Source of the DNA: Bacteroidota bacterium
GTDB lineage: Bacteria; Bacteroidota; Bacteroidia; Bacteroidales; Bacteroidaceae
Assembly (NCBI GenBank): GCA_023426145.1
Contig: JAFABG010000040.1
Location: 421,111-485,110 of the forward strand
DNA length: 64,000 nt
Direction: 5' to 3'
Part shown: positions 29,468-42,262 of the stretch, piece by piece
Layout of the letters: every line of letters starts with the position of its first letter
Numbering within the stretch: position 1 is the first letter of the stretch
Made by a program: the position numbers and the translations under genes
The notes under the pieces: generated by a model
Databases searched by the model: none
What the model saw: the letters and a program-made list of their open reading frames with translations, nothing else
What the model was told of the DNA's origin: nothing

Positions 29468-30382
29468 TTAAAATCGAGAACCGGCTCCACCACCGCCACC
29501 CATTCCGCCACCGAAGCTACCTCCGCTGAAGCCGCCACCACTGCTTCCTCCAAAGCCACCGCCGAAGCCTCCTATAAATGGACCGCCTCCACCACCTCTA
29601 TTGTGATAATCGTCATCATAGCTCTGTTGGCGACGCGTCACAGTGTGCCCACAGTTCTTACATTTATAAATAATGTCTTCTGTTCTCACTCCATTAATTC
29701 GAGAAATTAGTTTGCTACCACTTCTTTGCAATTCGTGTTTACCACATTTAGGGCAGCGGGTATGGCTCCAGATAGCATACATTGCAATGGTTATACCTAT
29801 TACAATCAAAAAGATAATAGCTAAGATTAGTTGCGAAGAATCCTCGCTAGATTCAGAAATAGAGTCATTTTCCATCGAACCATCCAGACGTTGGCAAACA
29901 ATCTTAATCCCATTTACCATTCCTTCATTCCAGTTTTCATCCTTTAAATATGGAATCATGTATTTAGTCTGAATGCGTTTACATATTGCATCGGGGAGTA
30001 TACCTTCCAAACCATAGCCTGTATAAAATTGCACGCATCGTTGATCGGTTACTAAAAGAATGACTAATCCATTATCTTCTCCTTTTTTGCCTACACCCCA
30101 TTGGTTTAATAATTGATGGCAGAAGTCAAAGCACTCAACACTGCCAATTGAAGGAAGTACTGCTACAACAGTTTCAATACCTGTTTGTTGCTCAAGGTTA
30201 TAAAGCATTGAATCGATAGTATCACAAGCTGCTTGAGAGAGGATATTTGTCGGGTTACAAACATATTGCATTTTGTTTTGCAAATGCACTTTCGGCAGGT
30301 TATCTACCGTATATACTTTTTCTTGAGCTTGTAGCGAAGTGAACAGAAATGAAAAGAATATAAGTGTAATAATAGGTCTCAT
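29468..30382 (-). CDS. TPM-domain membrane protein with glycine-rich tail
   Basis: A 304-residue protein. A signal peptide (ends LQAQ, about 19) precedes a TPM domain (about 40-170; VCNPTNILSQAACDTIDSML, GLVILLVTDQRCVQFYTGYGLEG). There is one transmembrane helix (about 185-205) and a four-Cys knuckle (RCPKCGKHELQ ... YKCKNCGHTV) that probably binds zinc. The tail is extremely Gly-rich (about 265-304). TPM proteins are proposed in membrane stress or photosystem repair; here it is probably an envelope factor acting with LemA. Confidence 0.9.
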   Translation of the reverse strand: MRPIITLIFFSFLFTSLQAQEKVYTVDNLPKVHLQNKMQYVCNPTNILSQAACDTIDSMLYNLEQQTGIETVVAVLPSIGSVECFDFCHQLLNQWGVGKKGEDNGLVILLVTDQRCVQFYTGYGLEGILPDAICKRIQTKYMIPYLKDENWNEGMVNGIKIVCQRLDGSMENDSISESSEDSSQLILAIIFLIVIGITIAMYAIWSHTRCPKCGKHELQRSGSKLISRINGVRTEDIIYKCKNCGHTVTRRQQSYDDDYHNRGGGGGPFIGGFGGGFGGSSGGGFSGGSFGGGMGGGGGAGSRF

Positions 30383-30401
30383 AACAATCTTTTTATTAAT
30401 G

Positions 30402-30409
30402 CAAATATA
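30402..30409 (-). promoter_or_regulatory. -7 promoter box for TPM-lemA pair
   Basis: The minus-strand TATATTTG fits TAnnTTTG 19 bp before the start codon. No clear TTTG lies at the expected -33, so support is partial. Confidence 0.45.
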
Positions 30410-30455
30410 AGATTTTTTTCTGTTATGACGTATAAATCAATTTTTTAATGGGATA

Positions 30456-31406
30456 TTAATGGATATATTGTTTTATAAAGTGGTATACTTTGTCAGTATA
30501 TGCTTGTTTGTTTTTTTTGTATGATACAGCATGATCTGCTCCAGAAACTATCCAAAACTCTTTAGGAGCAGGTTTTGTTTTATAAAGAGGGTAAACCATC
30601 CATGTAGGGACGTAATTATCTTTATCTCCATGAATGAATAGCATGGGGAGTTTACATTTGGCTACTTGTTTGAGTGAGGAAGCTTCTTTAAAGTTCCATC
30701 CATATTTAATACTACATAACCAGCTTGTGGTATGCATTAAAGGAAAAGCTGGTAGATGAAAGCTTGATTTCAGTTCGTGTGAAAATTCATCCCAAACACT
30801 CGTATAGCCACAGTCTTCAATAAAACATTTAACAAAGGGCTGTTGCTTTTCACCAGATAACATCATTGTGGTTGCAGCTCCCATTGATATGCCATGTACA
30901 ACCATTTGAGTTTTATTGCCAAAAAGATTGTTAGCGACATTCATCCATTCTAATACATCCAAACGATCTTTCCAACCCATCTGAATAGCCTCACCTTCAC
31001 TTTCACCATGGTGCTGAAGGTCGGGCAATAGAACGTTAAAACTTAAATCATGGTTATATAAATACCCAATCATAAACATACGAATGGCATTATCTGTATA
31101 ACCATGGACGATTACAGCTGTTTTATCTGTTGCTTTAGGAGCTCTAATATAAAAAGCATGTAATTTCTGTCCTTCGGAGTTCTTTATAAATGTATCCTTG
31201 AGTGCCTCAACTTGTTTTAAACTATCAACCCATGAGTTTAGAAAAGGGTAGTTTGAATACATATAACGATAGGAATCCGCATCTTTGGATAAGATTTTAG
31301 CATTAGGAGTTAGGGAAAACTTTAGCATATAAAAACCACCTCCGATGCTATATCCAACAAATAGTAATATGATGATGATAGTACTATATGCGATTCTTTT
31401 TCTCAT
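30456..31406 (-). CDS. Alpha/beta hydrolase, membrane-anchored
   Basis: A 316-residue serine hydrolase. The frame opens at 31454 but that would overlap aroE. The ATG at 31406 (MRKRIAYSTIIIILLFVGYSIGG) gives a membrane anchor and is chosen. It shows an oxyanion-type HGYTDNA, the nucleophile elbow HGISMGAAT, and candidate acid and base in FIHGDKDNYVP and SGADHAVSY. It resembles the bacterial alpha/beta hydrolases related to BAAT/DUF-type esterases. Substrate unknown. It follows aroE by 19 bp. Confidence 0.88.
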   Translation of the reverse strand: MRKRIAYSTIIIILLFVGYSIGGGFYMLKFSLTPNAKILSKDADSYRYMYSNYPFLNSWVDSLKQVEALKDTFIKNSEGQKLHAFYIRAPKATDKTAVIVHGYTDNAIRMFMIGYLYNHDLSFNVLLPDLQHHGESEGEAIQMGWKDRLDVLEWMNVANNLFGNKTQMVVHGISMGAATTMMLSGEKQQPFVKCFIEDCGYTSVWDEFSHELKSSFHLPAFPLMHTTSWLCSIKYGWNFKEASSLKQVAKCKLPMLFIHGDKDNYVPTWMVYPLYKTKPAPKEFWIVSGADHAVSYKKNKQAYTDKVYHFIKQYIH

Positions 31407-31425
31407 CTCTTGATTCAAATAAAAG

Positions 31426-32172
31426 CTATCTATTCCAAATTTCCCATGCAGCAAAGGCTTGCAGAAGAAGCATTTCTAATCCATTCTTTGTGACAGCTCC
31501 TTGAGCCTCGCCTTTTTTCATGAATAGAGTTACATTTGGATTATATAACAGATCATAAAGCAAATGGTTAGGGGTTAAGTGTTCATAAGGGATATTTGGA
31601 CAAAAGTCAGCCTTAGGAAACATACCAACAGGTGTACAGTTCACAATGACTGTATGGCTCTGAATAATTTCTGGAGTAAGTTCCTCATAAGTCAGCATAT
31701 CTTCACTTTTATGAGTACGTGAAACGAAGGTACTTTCTATTCCTAAATTTTTTAAGCCATGGAATACAGCTTTAGAAGCTCCTCCTGTCCCTAGAATTAA
31801 AGCTTTTTTGTGTTGAGGTTGGAGAAGGGGTTGGATAGATTGAGTAAAACCGATGATGTCAGAATTATACCCTACTAGTTTAACTTTTCCTTTTGCTAGC
31901 CGGACGATTTTGATCACATTTACAGCTCCAATTTTAGCAGTGTCTAGATCTAATTCATCTAAATAAGGAATAACTTGCTCTTTATATGGGATCGTAACAT
32001 TAAGCCCTTTAAGATTCGAGTTTTCTTCAATAACTTCCATGAAATCATTGATATTGGGAATCTCAAAATTTACGTATTCAGCGTTTATGTTCTCGGATTT
32101 AAATTTTTCATTAAAGTATCCGATTGAAAAAGAATGCCGTAGTGGGTAGCCGATTAAACCATATTTTTCCAT
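31426..32172 (-). CDS. aroE: Shikimate dehydrogenase
   Basis: A 248-residue NADPH enzyme of aromatic amino-acid synthesis. Motifs: GLIGYPLRHSFS (substrate Ser pair), NVTIPYKEQVIPYLDELD (catalytic Lys and Asp in NVTIPYK), NSDIIGF, and the nucleotide loop GTGGASKAV. It is at the short end of the family (about 270 is usual). It follows the menaquinone methyltransferase by 31 bp. Confidence 0.96.
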   Translation of the reverse strand: MEKYGLIGYPLRHSFSIGYFNEKFKSENINAEYVNFEIPNINDFMEVIEENSNLKGLNVTIPYKEQVIPYLDELDLDTAKIGAVNVIKIVRLAKGKVKLVGYNSDIIGFTQSIQPLLQPQHKKALILGTGGASKAVFHGLKNLGIESTFVSRTHKSEDMLTYEELTPEIIQSHTVIVNCTPVGMFPKADFCPNIPYEHLTPNHLLYDLLYNPNVTLFMKKGEAQGAVTKNGLEMLLLQAFAAWEIWNR

Positions 32173-32203
32173 GACAAGTATAAATTGAATTAATTATTGA
32201 TCA

Positions 32204-32941
32204 TTATTTTGTAGCCGTATAGAGTGTACATATACCAAAAGTTAATCGTTGAAAATGCACTTCACTGAACCCTGCTTTTGCAATAACTTCTTTCATTATT
32301 TCTCCTTGCGGAAATGCTTTAATAGTGTCAGGCAAATAATGATACGCTTTATTATCTTTCGAAAGTAGTTTCCCCAGCATAGGGATTATTACATTTGAGT
32401 AGATATGGAATAATTGCTTCATAGGAAAACGGTCTGGAGTCGTTAACTCTATAATGACCAAGTGTCCTTCAGGTTTTAGTACGCGATAAATTTCAGAAAG
32501 TCCCTTGTCGAGATCCTCGAAGTTTCGTATTCCGAAAGCAACAGTGATTGCATCAAAACGATTTTCTTCGAAGGATAGAGAAGTGCAGTCCTCTCTTTCA
32601 AAAGTGATTTTGTCTGAGAGGCCTGTATCTTTTACTTTTTTACGCCCCACATTCATCATTCCTTCCGAGATATCAGTTCCAATTAGTTCATTGGGGTTCA
32701 ATTCTCGGCAAGCCAAAATAGCGAAATCTCCCGTTCCAGTAGCAACATCCATGATGTGCTTGGGGCTGAAGGGACGTAGCCAAGCAATCGCTTTTCTGCG
32801 CCAACTGCGGTCGATTCCTAAAGATAAGGTATGATTTAGCTTGTCGTAGGCATGTGCAATGTTATCAAACATGCGTTCCACTTGCTCTGTTTTCTTCCCA
32901 TCTTCATTATAAGGCTTGATATGTTGTTGTGGGTAGTCCAT
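32204..32941 (-). CDS. menG: Demethylmenaquinone methyltransferase
   Basis: The 245-residue SAM-dependent UbiE/MenG enzyme for the last step of menaquinone synthesis. Motifs are [11 protein letters not shown] (SAM motif I), [29 protein letters not shown], and [17 protein letters not shown]. Anaerobic Bacteroidota use menaquinone, so menG is the fitting symbol (also called ubiE). It lies 16 bp after purC. Confidence 0.95.
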   Translation of the reverse strand: MDYPQQHIKPYNEDGKKTEQVERMFDNIAHAYDKLNHTLSLGIDRSWRRKAIAWLRPFSPKHIMDVATGTGDFAILACRELNPNELIGTDISEGMMNVGRKKVKDTGLSDKITFEREDCTSLSFEENRFDAITVAFGIRNFEDLDKGLSEIYRVLKPEGHLVIIELTTPDRFPMKQLFHIYSNVIIPMLGKLLSKDNKAYHYLPDTIKAFPQGEIMKEVIAKAGFSEVHFQRLTFGICTLYTATK

Positions 32942-32957
32942 TCTTAATCTTTTTTGC

Positions 32958-33899
32958 TTATTTCAAAAACGTTTCAACGTTTTTGAATATGCGTTCTGTT
33001 ATATTGCTAGTGTCTTCTTTCACAAAAGTTTCACCGGTAATGTTTTCGAAGAGTTCAATGTATCTATCACTGATACTTTGTACTATAGCTGGAGTCATCT
33101 CAGGTACAGATTGTCCTGCTTTGCCTTGGAATCCGTTTTCCATTAACCATTCGCGAACAAACTCTTTAGAAAGTTGTTTTTGAGGCTCGCCTTTTTCAAA
33201 ACGTTCTTGATAACCTTCAGAATAAAAGTAACGACTTGAGTCTGGAGTGTGAATTTCATCCATCAAGTAGATTGTTCCATTATGCTTTCCGAACTCATAT
33301 TTAGTGTCTACGAGAATCAAACCTCTTTCGGCCGCAATTTCAGTTCCACGTTTAAATAGAGCTAGTGTGTATTTCTCCAATATTTCATATTCTTCAGGAG
33401 TAGCTAATCCTTGTTTCAGAATTTCTTCTTTAGAGATATCTTCATCATGCAAGCCCATTTCAGCTTTGGTCGTTGGAGTGACGATAGGTTCAGGGAACTT
33501 CTCATTTTCGCGCATACCTTCTGGCAATTTCACTCCACAGATTTCGCGTACACCACTTTTGTAAGTACGCCAAGCGCTTCCACACAAGTATCCGCGTACA
33601 ATCATTTCTACTGGGAATCCTTCACACAACACACCTACAGTAACCATAGGGTCTGGTGTAGCTAGTTTCCAATTCGGACAGATGTCTGTAGTGGCATCGA
33701 GAAATTTAGCTGCTATTTGATTCAGCATTTGACCTTTGTAAGGAATCCCCTCTGGTAAAACTACATCGAAAGCCGATATACGGTCGGTTGCTACCATGAC
33801 GAGTTTTTCACCGTTGATGTTATAAACATCACGCACTTTTCCGTGGTACACATTTTGTTGTCCAGGAAAATTGAAATCTGTTTTTGTTAAAGCTTTCAT
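32958..33899 (-). CDS. purC: Phosphoribosylaminoimidazole-succinocarboxamide synthase
   Basis: A 313-residue SAICAR synthetase of purine synthesis. Motifs: [56 protein letters not shown], and [15 protein letters not shown]. This is the long eukaryote-like or Bacteroidota form. It follows phoH by 51 bp. Confidence 0.96.
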   Translation of the reverse strand: MKALTKTDFNFPGQQNVYHGKVRDVYNINGEKLVMVATDRISAFDVVLPEGIPYKGQMLNQIAAKFLDATTDICPNWKLATPDPMVTVGVLCEGFPVEMIVRGYLCGSAWRTYKSGVREICGVKLPEGMRENEKFPEPIVTPTTKAEMGLHDEDISKEEILKQGLATPEEYEILEKYTLALFKRGTEIAAERGLILVDTKYEFGKHNGTIYLMDEIHTPDSSRYFYSEGYQERFEKGEPQKQLSKEFVREWLMENGFQGKAGQSVPEMTPAIVQSISDRYIELFENITGETFVKEDTSNITERIFKNVETFLK

Positions 33900-33950
33900 T
33901 GTTTTATAATAATTACAAGTTAAAAATCACAGAAACGATTAGTAGTAGAC

Positions 33951-34955
33951 TTATCTTATCGCATGTTTCCCGTTGATAATTAAGTTTTCTTCTTTTCGTT
34001 TCTCCCTTTCGGCTTTTGCCTCCTTGTCGAATTTTTCATAAGCATCTACGATGCGTTCTACTAGTTTATGGCGAACAATATCTTTTTTATTTAACTCAAT
34101 AAAGCTAATTCCTTTTACTCCTTTCAGAATACGAAGTGCTTGCACTAATCCTGAGGTTTGAGAAGCTGGAAGGTCTATTTGAGTCATATCTCCTGTCACA
34201 ATCATTTTGGTATTCATACCCATACGTGTAAGAAACATCTTGATTTGTTGAGTTGTTGTGTTTTGAGCTTCGTCGAGAATAACAACTGCGTCATTTAATG
34301 TTCGTCCACGCATAAAAGCCAAAGGTGCAATTTGAATGATGTTAAGCTCTAGATACTCTTTCAGCTTTGCAGCAGGTATCATATCTTGCAAAGCATCATA
34401 TAAAGGTTGTAGATACGGATCAATTTTATCCTTCATGTCACCAGGTAGAAAACCTAACTTTTCACCAGCTTCTACAGCCGGTCGGCTAAGGATGATTTTT
34501 TTGATCTCTTTGTTCTTTAATGCACGTACAGCAAGGGCTATAGCAGTATATGTCTTTCCTGAACCTGCCGGACCAATAGCAAATAGCATATCATTTTTAG
34601 CAAATCCTTCCACAAGTTTTAATTGATTCTCACTTCGTGGAATGATGGGTTTGCCTGTAACACTAAATACTATAACGTTTCCAGTTTGTTCAGCCTGAGG
34701 GGCATTCCCTTTAATTATATCTATGATAACTTCCTCTTTTAACGAATTATATTCGGCACAGTATTTTTCGAGTTTCGTGATGTTTTCTTCAAAGGCACAC
34801 ATCTCCTCTTCATCGCCTAGCACTTTAATAACATTACCACGCGCCACAATACGTAGCTTTGGGTATAAAGCTTTTATTAGCTGAATATTGGCGTTGTTCA
34901 CACCATAAAAAATAACCGGGTCGATCTCTTCAAGAACAATCAGTTTTTCTATCAT
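33951..34955 (-). CDS. phoH: PhoH family ATPase
   Basis: A 334-residue P-loop protein. Walker A is GPAGSGKT (128-135) and Walker B is VVILDEAQN, with an N-terminal KH-like region (about 20-80) as in PhoH-like proteins (VIKVLGDEEEMCAFE). The family is linked to RNA metabolism and phosphate stress. A -7 box is 27 bp upstream of the start. Confidence 0.95.
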   Translation of the reverse strand: MIEKLIVLEEIDPVIFYGVNNANIQLIKALYPKLRIVARGNVIKVLGDEEEMCAFEENITKLEKYCAEYNSLKEEVIIDIIKGNAPQAEQTGNVIVFSVTGKPIIPRSENQLKLVEGFAKNDMLFAIGPAGSGKTYTAIALAVRALKNKEIKKIILSRPAVEAGEKLGFLPGDMKDKIDPYLQPLYDALQDMIPAAKLKEYLELNIIQIAPLAFMRGRTLNDAVVILDEAQNTTTQQIKMFLTRMGMNTKMIVTGDMTQIDLPASQTSGLVQALRILKGVKGISFIELNKKDIVRHKLVERIVDAYEKFDKEAKAEREKRKEENLIINGKHAIR

Positions 34956-34981
34956 TTAATTGTATTAAAGAAAAATTTCTG

Positions 34982-34989
34982 CAAATTTA
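34982..34989 (-). promoter_or_regulatory. -7 promoter box for phoH
   Basis: The minus-strand TAAATTTG fits TAnnTTTG, but no convincing -33 box was seen. An imperfect direct repeat (about 35005-35040, GTAAA..GCTATA twice) lies just upstream and might be an operator. Confidence 0.4.
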
Positions 34990-35045
34990 ATGAAACGTTT
35001 TGGATTCTATAGCGGTTTACGAATGAATTTTATAGCAATTTACAT

Positions 35046-35723
35046 TCATCGTGTAGTGATATGGAAGCACCCTTGTTTCAATTCATATTTAATATAGCAT
35101 TTATCTGCTTGTCTTAAGTCTCTTAAGACTTCTGATAAGACTAATTTTAAAGTATCACTACTGACATCTTGGAGTGGACGTCCTTCTTCATCTTCTATTT
35201 TTTTAAATCTCTTCCAACTAACATCGAATGTTGCGCCATAGCAATGGGCTGAATTAGCTGAAGCATTTCCATTTCTACGCCGTAGTTTTTTCACATCATT
35301 TTGTGAGCGTAAAACTGACGTTACTATAATTTGGTTTGGATTTAATCCCTTAGCTGTAAGCGAATCAAGAAAATTGGCACCTATTGTGTCTAGCAATAGA
35401 CTTGCTTGAGGTACGAGGTAAGGTATGGAATGGGTTAGTGAGTCAACTGAATAAAATTCATTATTAGTGATGTGCACAAGCTCATCTTTCATTCTTTCCG
35501 CTTCATCTCTATCTTTAGGTGGACAGATACCGATGGCTTGGGCTATGGTTAAGTGTTTATCATTTAAATCGGGGAAAGAGCGCTTGTAGCTTAATACACC
35601 TCGTATGTTGTGAGGAGTATTTAATTTGAGAGACATGTCTTTCTTTTTGCAACCAGCAGTCAGCGTGATAATTCCAGTAATTAATATTAATAAAGGGAGT
35701 AGGTGGAGTTTATGGCGATTCAT
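35046..35723 (-). CDS. DUF5715 lipoprotein, M15-peptidase-like
   Basis: A 225-residue predicted lipoprotein (lipobox LTAGC, Cys25). The frame extends to a GTG at 35741, but that codon lies in the promoter, so the ATG at 35723 is chosen. The C-terminal half has a layout like M15/VanY-type D,D-carboxypeptidases: SVLRSQNDVKKL, then NSAHCYGATFDVSW giving His-x6-Asp, and a last His in GCFHI. These would be zinc ligands, suggesting a peptidoglycan peptidase in the periplasm or on the surface. Activity is inferred, and the family name is from memory. Confidence 0.78.
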   Translation of the reverse strand: MNRHKLHLLPLLILITGIITLTAGCKKKDMSLKLNTPHNIRGVLSYKRSFPDLNDKHLTIAQAIGICPPKDRDEAERMKDELVHITNNEFYSVDSLTHSIPYLVPQASLLLDTIGANFLDSLTAKGLNPNQIIVTSVLRSQNDVKKLRRRNGNASANSAHCYGATFDVSWKRFKKIEDEEGRPLQDVSSDTLKLVLSEVLRDLRQADKCYIKYELKQGCFHITTR

Positions 35724-35740
35724 TTTTTTTCTTTTTCGCA

Positions 35741-35770
35741 CAAAGATACAAAAAATAGCCTACTTGCAAA
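35741..35770 (-). promoter_or_regulatory. Bacteroides-type promoter for DUF5715 gene
   Basis: The minus-strand TATCTTTG (35741-35748) has TTTG (35767-35770) 18 bp upstream, a near-perfect match. It fixes the start codon at 35723. Confidence 0.7.
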
Positions 35771-35867
35771 ATGCAGAGAGGTTATCCCATTGAAATATTT
35801 TAGAGCCCTGTTGATCGTATTCCGACACATTTGCCAGATCTCCTTTACGTATGAATAAAAAAATGAT

Positions 35868-35875
35868 TATTTTTG
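35868..35875 (+). promoter_or_regulatory. -7 promoter box for truA
   Basis: TATTTTTG fits TAnnTTTG. A TTG possible start codon falls inside this box, which rules it out as the translation start. Confidence 0.55.
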
Positions 35876-35902
35876 CATTCGAAACCCCAAAAAGAGATTG
35901 GC

Positions 35903-36667
35903 GTGCAAAGGTATTTTATATATTTAGCTTATGATGGAACCAACTATCACGGTTGGCAAATACAACCCAACGGAAGTAGTATTCAGGAATGTTTGATGAA
36001 GGCTTTGGCTACTTTTCTGCGGTGTGATTTAGAAGTAATTGGTGCTGGACGTACAGATGCCGGTGTTCATGCCTCTTTGATGGTAGCCCATTTTGATTAC
36101 GAGGATGTACTTGATACAGTGCTTGTCGTTGAAAAGTTGAATCGTTTATTGCCTCCTGACATTTCTGTATATGATGTTTATAGAGTAAAAGAAGACGCCC
36201 ATGCCCGTTTTGATGCTACAGCACGCACGTATAAGTATTATGTAACTACTGCAAAGTTTCCTTTCAATCGGCAATACCGCTGCCGTGTTTATGGAGCATT
36301 AGATTATAACCGTATGAATGAAGCAGCACGAGTTTTATTCGAATACACCGATTTTACTAGTTTTAGTAAGCTTCACACCGATGTAAAAACCAATATCTGT
36401 CACATATCTCATGCAGAGTGGGTGAAGATGGAAGGTGAAGATACTACGTGGGTCTTCACTATTCGTGCCGATCGTTTCCTCCGTAATATGGTTCGTGCAA
36501 TTGTAGGAACGTTACTTGAAGTGGGACGAGGCAAGCTCACTATAGAGGGATTTCGTAAGGTGATAGAGCAACAAGATCGATGCAAGGCCGGTACGTCAGT
36601 CCCGGGAAACGCACTCTTTCTTGTTAATGTTGAATATCCAGATCATATTTTTGTTGTCGATAAGTAA
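35903..36667 (+). CDS. truA: tRNA pseudouridine(38-40) synthase
   Basis: A 254-residue enzyme modifying positions 38-40 of the anticodon stem. It begins at GTG 35903 ([19 protein letters not shown]), matching the family's usual N-terminus and preceded by AAAGAG as a weak ribosome site. The catalytic Asp is in [11 protein letters not shown], and the late motif [17 protein letters not shown] is typical. The next gene starts 57 bp later on the same strand. Confidence 0.95.
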   Translation: MQRYFIYLAYDGTNYHGWQIQPNGSSIQECLMKALATFLRCDLEVIGAGRTDAGVHASLMVAHFDYEDVLDTVLVVEKLNRLLPPDISVYDVYRVKEDAHARFDATARTYKYYVTTAKFPFNRQYRCRVYGALDYNRMNEAARVLFEYTDFTSFSKLHTDVKTNICHISHAEWVKMEGEDTTWVFTIRADRFLRNMVRAIVGTLLEVGRGKLTIEGFRKVIEQQDRCKAGTSVPGNALFLVNVEYPDHIFVVDK

Positions 36668-36724
36668 TATGCTATAAATTATTTCTTTATCGTTATATAG
36701 TGTAAATTTAAACTTTTAAATAAA

Positions 36725-37624
36725 ATGTGGTTATTATTAGCCTTTCTCTCAGCTACTTTGCTGGGCTTTTATGATGTATTTAAGAAGCAATCTTTGAAAG
36801 ATAATGCTGTATTGCCTGTATTGTTCCTTAATACGCTATTCTCTAGTCTTATCTTTTTACCTTTTATCTTACTTTCGATTGTTGAACCTAGTTGGCTTGG
36901 AGGGACTATTTTTAATGTACCAGTAGTCGGATGGGAACAACATAAATACATAATTATAAAGTCTTTTATTGTTTTGACTTCTTGGATTTTGGGTTATTTT
37001 GGTATGAAGCATTTGCCTATTACTATTGTAGGTCCAATAAATGCCACCCGTCCGGTTATGGTCTTGGTGGGGGCAATGTTAGTGTTTGGAGAGCGATTGA
37101 ACCTTTATCAATGGATTGGAGTGTTGCTGGCAGTTGCTTCGTTTTTTATGCTAAGTCGTTCAGGAAAGAAAGAAGGAATTGATTTTAAGCACAACAAATG
37201 GATCCTTTTTATAATATTGGCAGCTGTAACAGGTGCTATTAGCGGACTTTACGATAAATTCCTGATGACACGATTAAATCCGATGTTAGTACAGTCTTGG
37301 TATAACGTTTATCAGTTGTTTATCATGGGTACAATCTTACTACTTATATGGTGGCCAAAACGCAAAGTTATTACAGCTTTTCGTTGGGATTGGTCTATTA
37401 TCCTTATTTCGATTTTTCTATCAGCCGCAGATTTTGTTTATTTCTATGCATTGAGTTATGATGACTCTATGATTTCTATTGTTTCAATGGTTCGTCGAGG
37501 AAGCGTTGTTGTTTCCTTTATTTTCGGAGCACTTCTTTTCCGTGAAAAGAATCTAAAAAGCAAAGCGATTGACTTGATCCTCGTATTAATCGGAATGATA
37601 TTCTTATATTTGGGCTCAAAATAA
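36725..37624 (+). CDS. EamA/DMT-family transporter
   Basis: A 299-residue inner-membrane protein with about ten hydrophobic helices in two EamA-like halves (MWLLLAFLSATLLGFYDVFK; ILFIILAAVTGAISGLYDKF). Each half contains the family's Gly/Pro-rich turn (HLPITIVGPINATRPVMV). It probably exports or exchanges a small metabolite. The DUF3256 gene follows after 10 bp. Confidence 0.92.
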   Translation: MWLLLAFLSATLLGFYDVFKKQSLKDNAVLPVLFLNTLFSSLIFLPFILLSIVEPSWLGGTIFNVPVVGWEQHKYIIIKSFIVLTSWILGYFGMKHLPITIVGPINATRPVMVLVGAMLVFGERLNLYQWIGVLLAVASFFMLSRSGKKEGIDFKHNKWILFIILAAVTGAISGLYDKFLMTRLNPMLVQSWYNVYQLFIMGTILLLIWWPKRKVITAFRWDWSIILISIFLSAADFVYFYALSYDDSMISIVSMVRRGSVVVSFIFGALLFREKNLKSKAIDLILVLIGMIFLYLGSK

Positions 37625-37634
37625 TTAATACATC

Positions 37635-38288
37635 ATGAAAGTAAATAAATTAATTCTAAATATTAGTCTTTGTACATTAGGACTATTCTCTTTTTTCTCT
37701 CTGCAAGCTCAAGAAGCAAAGTCGCTTTTTATAAATGTGCCCGATTCTATTTGTCGTTTACTTACCAAAGTAAATCGTGAAGACTGTATTGATTTCCTTC
37801 AAAGTAATATGAAGGCGATTGTAGATAATCGTTTTGGGCAGAAATCAGAAATGACTGATCTAGGTAAAGATTATATCCGGATGCAAATGACGCCGGAAAT
37901 AGTTTGGCAGATGAAGGTCTTGGCGCTCAGTGATTCGACGAATATAATTTGTACGGTATCCACCGCTTGCGCTCCTGCTTGTGATAGCAATATTTCTTTC
38001 TATTCAACAGACTGGAAGTTGATAGCTTCAGATTCATTCATCAAGCTGCCTGTAATGAGTGATTTCTTAGCAACACCAGACTCAACCGTTATCTATGAAT
38101 TTGAGGAGGCAACTCGTGAAGCCGACCTTTTATTAACAAAGATTGATATGAATAAGAATAATGCTGAATTAATCGTTACTCTATCAACCCCTGACTATAT
38201 GTCAAACGATGCAGCAGAAAAATTGAAGCCTTTTCTCCACCGTTCTATTGTATATAAGTGGAGAAATGGCCGATTCTCATTGGAATGA
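37635..38288 (+). CDS. DUF3256 family secreted protein
   Basis: A 217-residue protein with a signal peptide (about 1-25, ends LQAQ). The body (FINVPDSICRLLTKVNREDCIDFLQ, ICTVSTACAPACDSNISFY) matches the Bacteroidota DUF3256 family as I recall it. It has conserved Cys but no catalytic motif. It is likely periplasmic. It is coupled to the EamA gene and converges on the GH2. Confidence 0.85.
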   Translation: MKVNKLILNISLCTLGLFSFFSLQAQEAKSLFINVPDSICRLLTKVNREDCIDFLQSNMKAIVDNRFGQKSEMTDLGKDYIRMQMTPEIVWQMKVLALSDSTNIICTVSTACAPACDSNISFYSTDWKLIASDSFIKLPVMSDFLATPDSTVIYEFEEATREADLLLTKIDMNKNNAELIVTLSTPDYMSNDAAEKLKPFLHRSIVYKWRNGRFSLE

Positions 38289-38347
38289 TAATTAGAGTTA
38301 AGAGGGGCATTAACTTTCAATTTGATAATAGCAATTCTTTCGATCAA

Positions 38348-41764
<3,417 letters not shown>

Positions 41765-42012
41765 TTATATGCTATCAGAGATCTTTATAGATCAGCATAT
41801 ATTATTAAAGCATCTACAAAGTAGATGAAGGATAGATTTGTAATCTTTGATTTAGATTAGTGTTTTTAAGCTTAGCGACTTGGTGTCTTTTTCAGTTTTG
41901 AGCCTAAAAATAAGAGCATGTGAAGGATTTGTTTTGAATGTGTTAAGTTGTATATTCTTCATCTTCCAAAATTTTTAATTGGGGGTTATTAATTGGTTTC
42001 TGATTTCTGAGT

Positions 42013-42020
42013 CAAAAATA
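42013..42020 (-). promoter_or_regulatory. Candidate -7 box for GH2
   Basis: The minus-strand TATTTTTG fits TAnnTTTG. The nearest TTG is 24 bp upstream, wider than usual, so it is weak. Confidence 0.35.
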
Positions 42021-42083
42021 CGAATTAATAATTAATTTTAGATTCAATATGATGAATAATTCGATCAATTTGATTAATACGAA

Positions 42084-42119
42084 AAAAGTCTTCATAAGTT
42101 TTAACTTATAAAGACTTTT
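42084..42119 (-). terminator. Intrinsic terminator of tRNA-His
   Basis: A stem of AAAGTCTT and ATAAGTT pairs around a 2-nt loop with one bulge, followed on the minus strand by six Ts. It starts 5 bp past the tRNA 3' end. Confidence 0.8.
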
Positions 42120-42123
42120 AAGG

Positions 42124-42198
42124 GGTGGAAGACCGGACTCGAACCGGCGACATTCAGAACCACAATCTGACGCTCTAACCAACTGAACTACATCCACC
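42124..42198 (-). tRNA. tRNA-His (anticodon GTG)
   Basis: The cloverleaf is readable on the minus strand. The anticodon loop TTGTGGT gives GTG. A genome-encoded extra G at position -1 faces C73, the identity element of tRNA-His, and the T-loop is TTCGAGT. The 3' CCA is not encoded (CCT follows). The acceptor stem has one U6-U67 mismatch. It has its own promoter and terminator. A frame overlapping it is only a shadow. Confidence 0.95.
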
Positions 42199-42223
42199 AT
42201 GTCTGCGTTTCTCTAACGCGGTG

Positions 42224-42254
42224 CAAAGATAGATATTATCTTTAATTCTCCAAA
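42224..42254 (-). promoter_or_regulatory. Bacteroides-type promoter for tRNA-His
   Basis: The minus-strand TATCTTTG (42224-42231) has TTTG (42251-42254) 19 bp upstream, an exact consensus match. Transcription would start about 20 nt before the tRNA. Confidence 0.75.
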
Positions 42255-42262
42255 ATATTATC

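Noticed and set aside
42012..42200. 62-codon minus-strand frame over tRNA-His
   Set aside because: It is a translation of the tRNA gene and its terminator, with no family resemblance.
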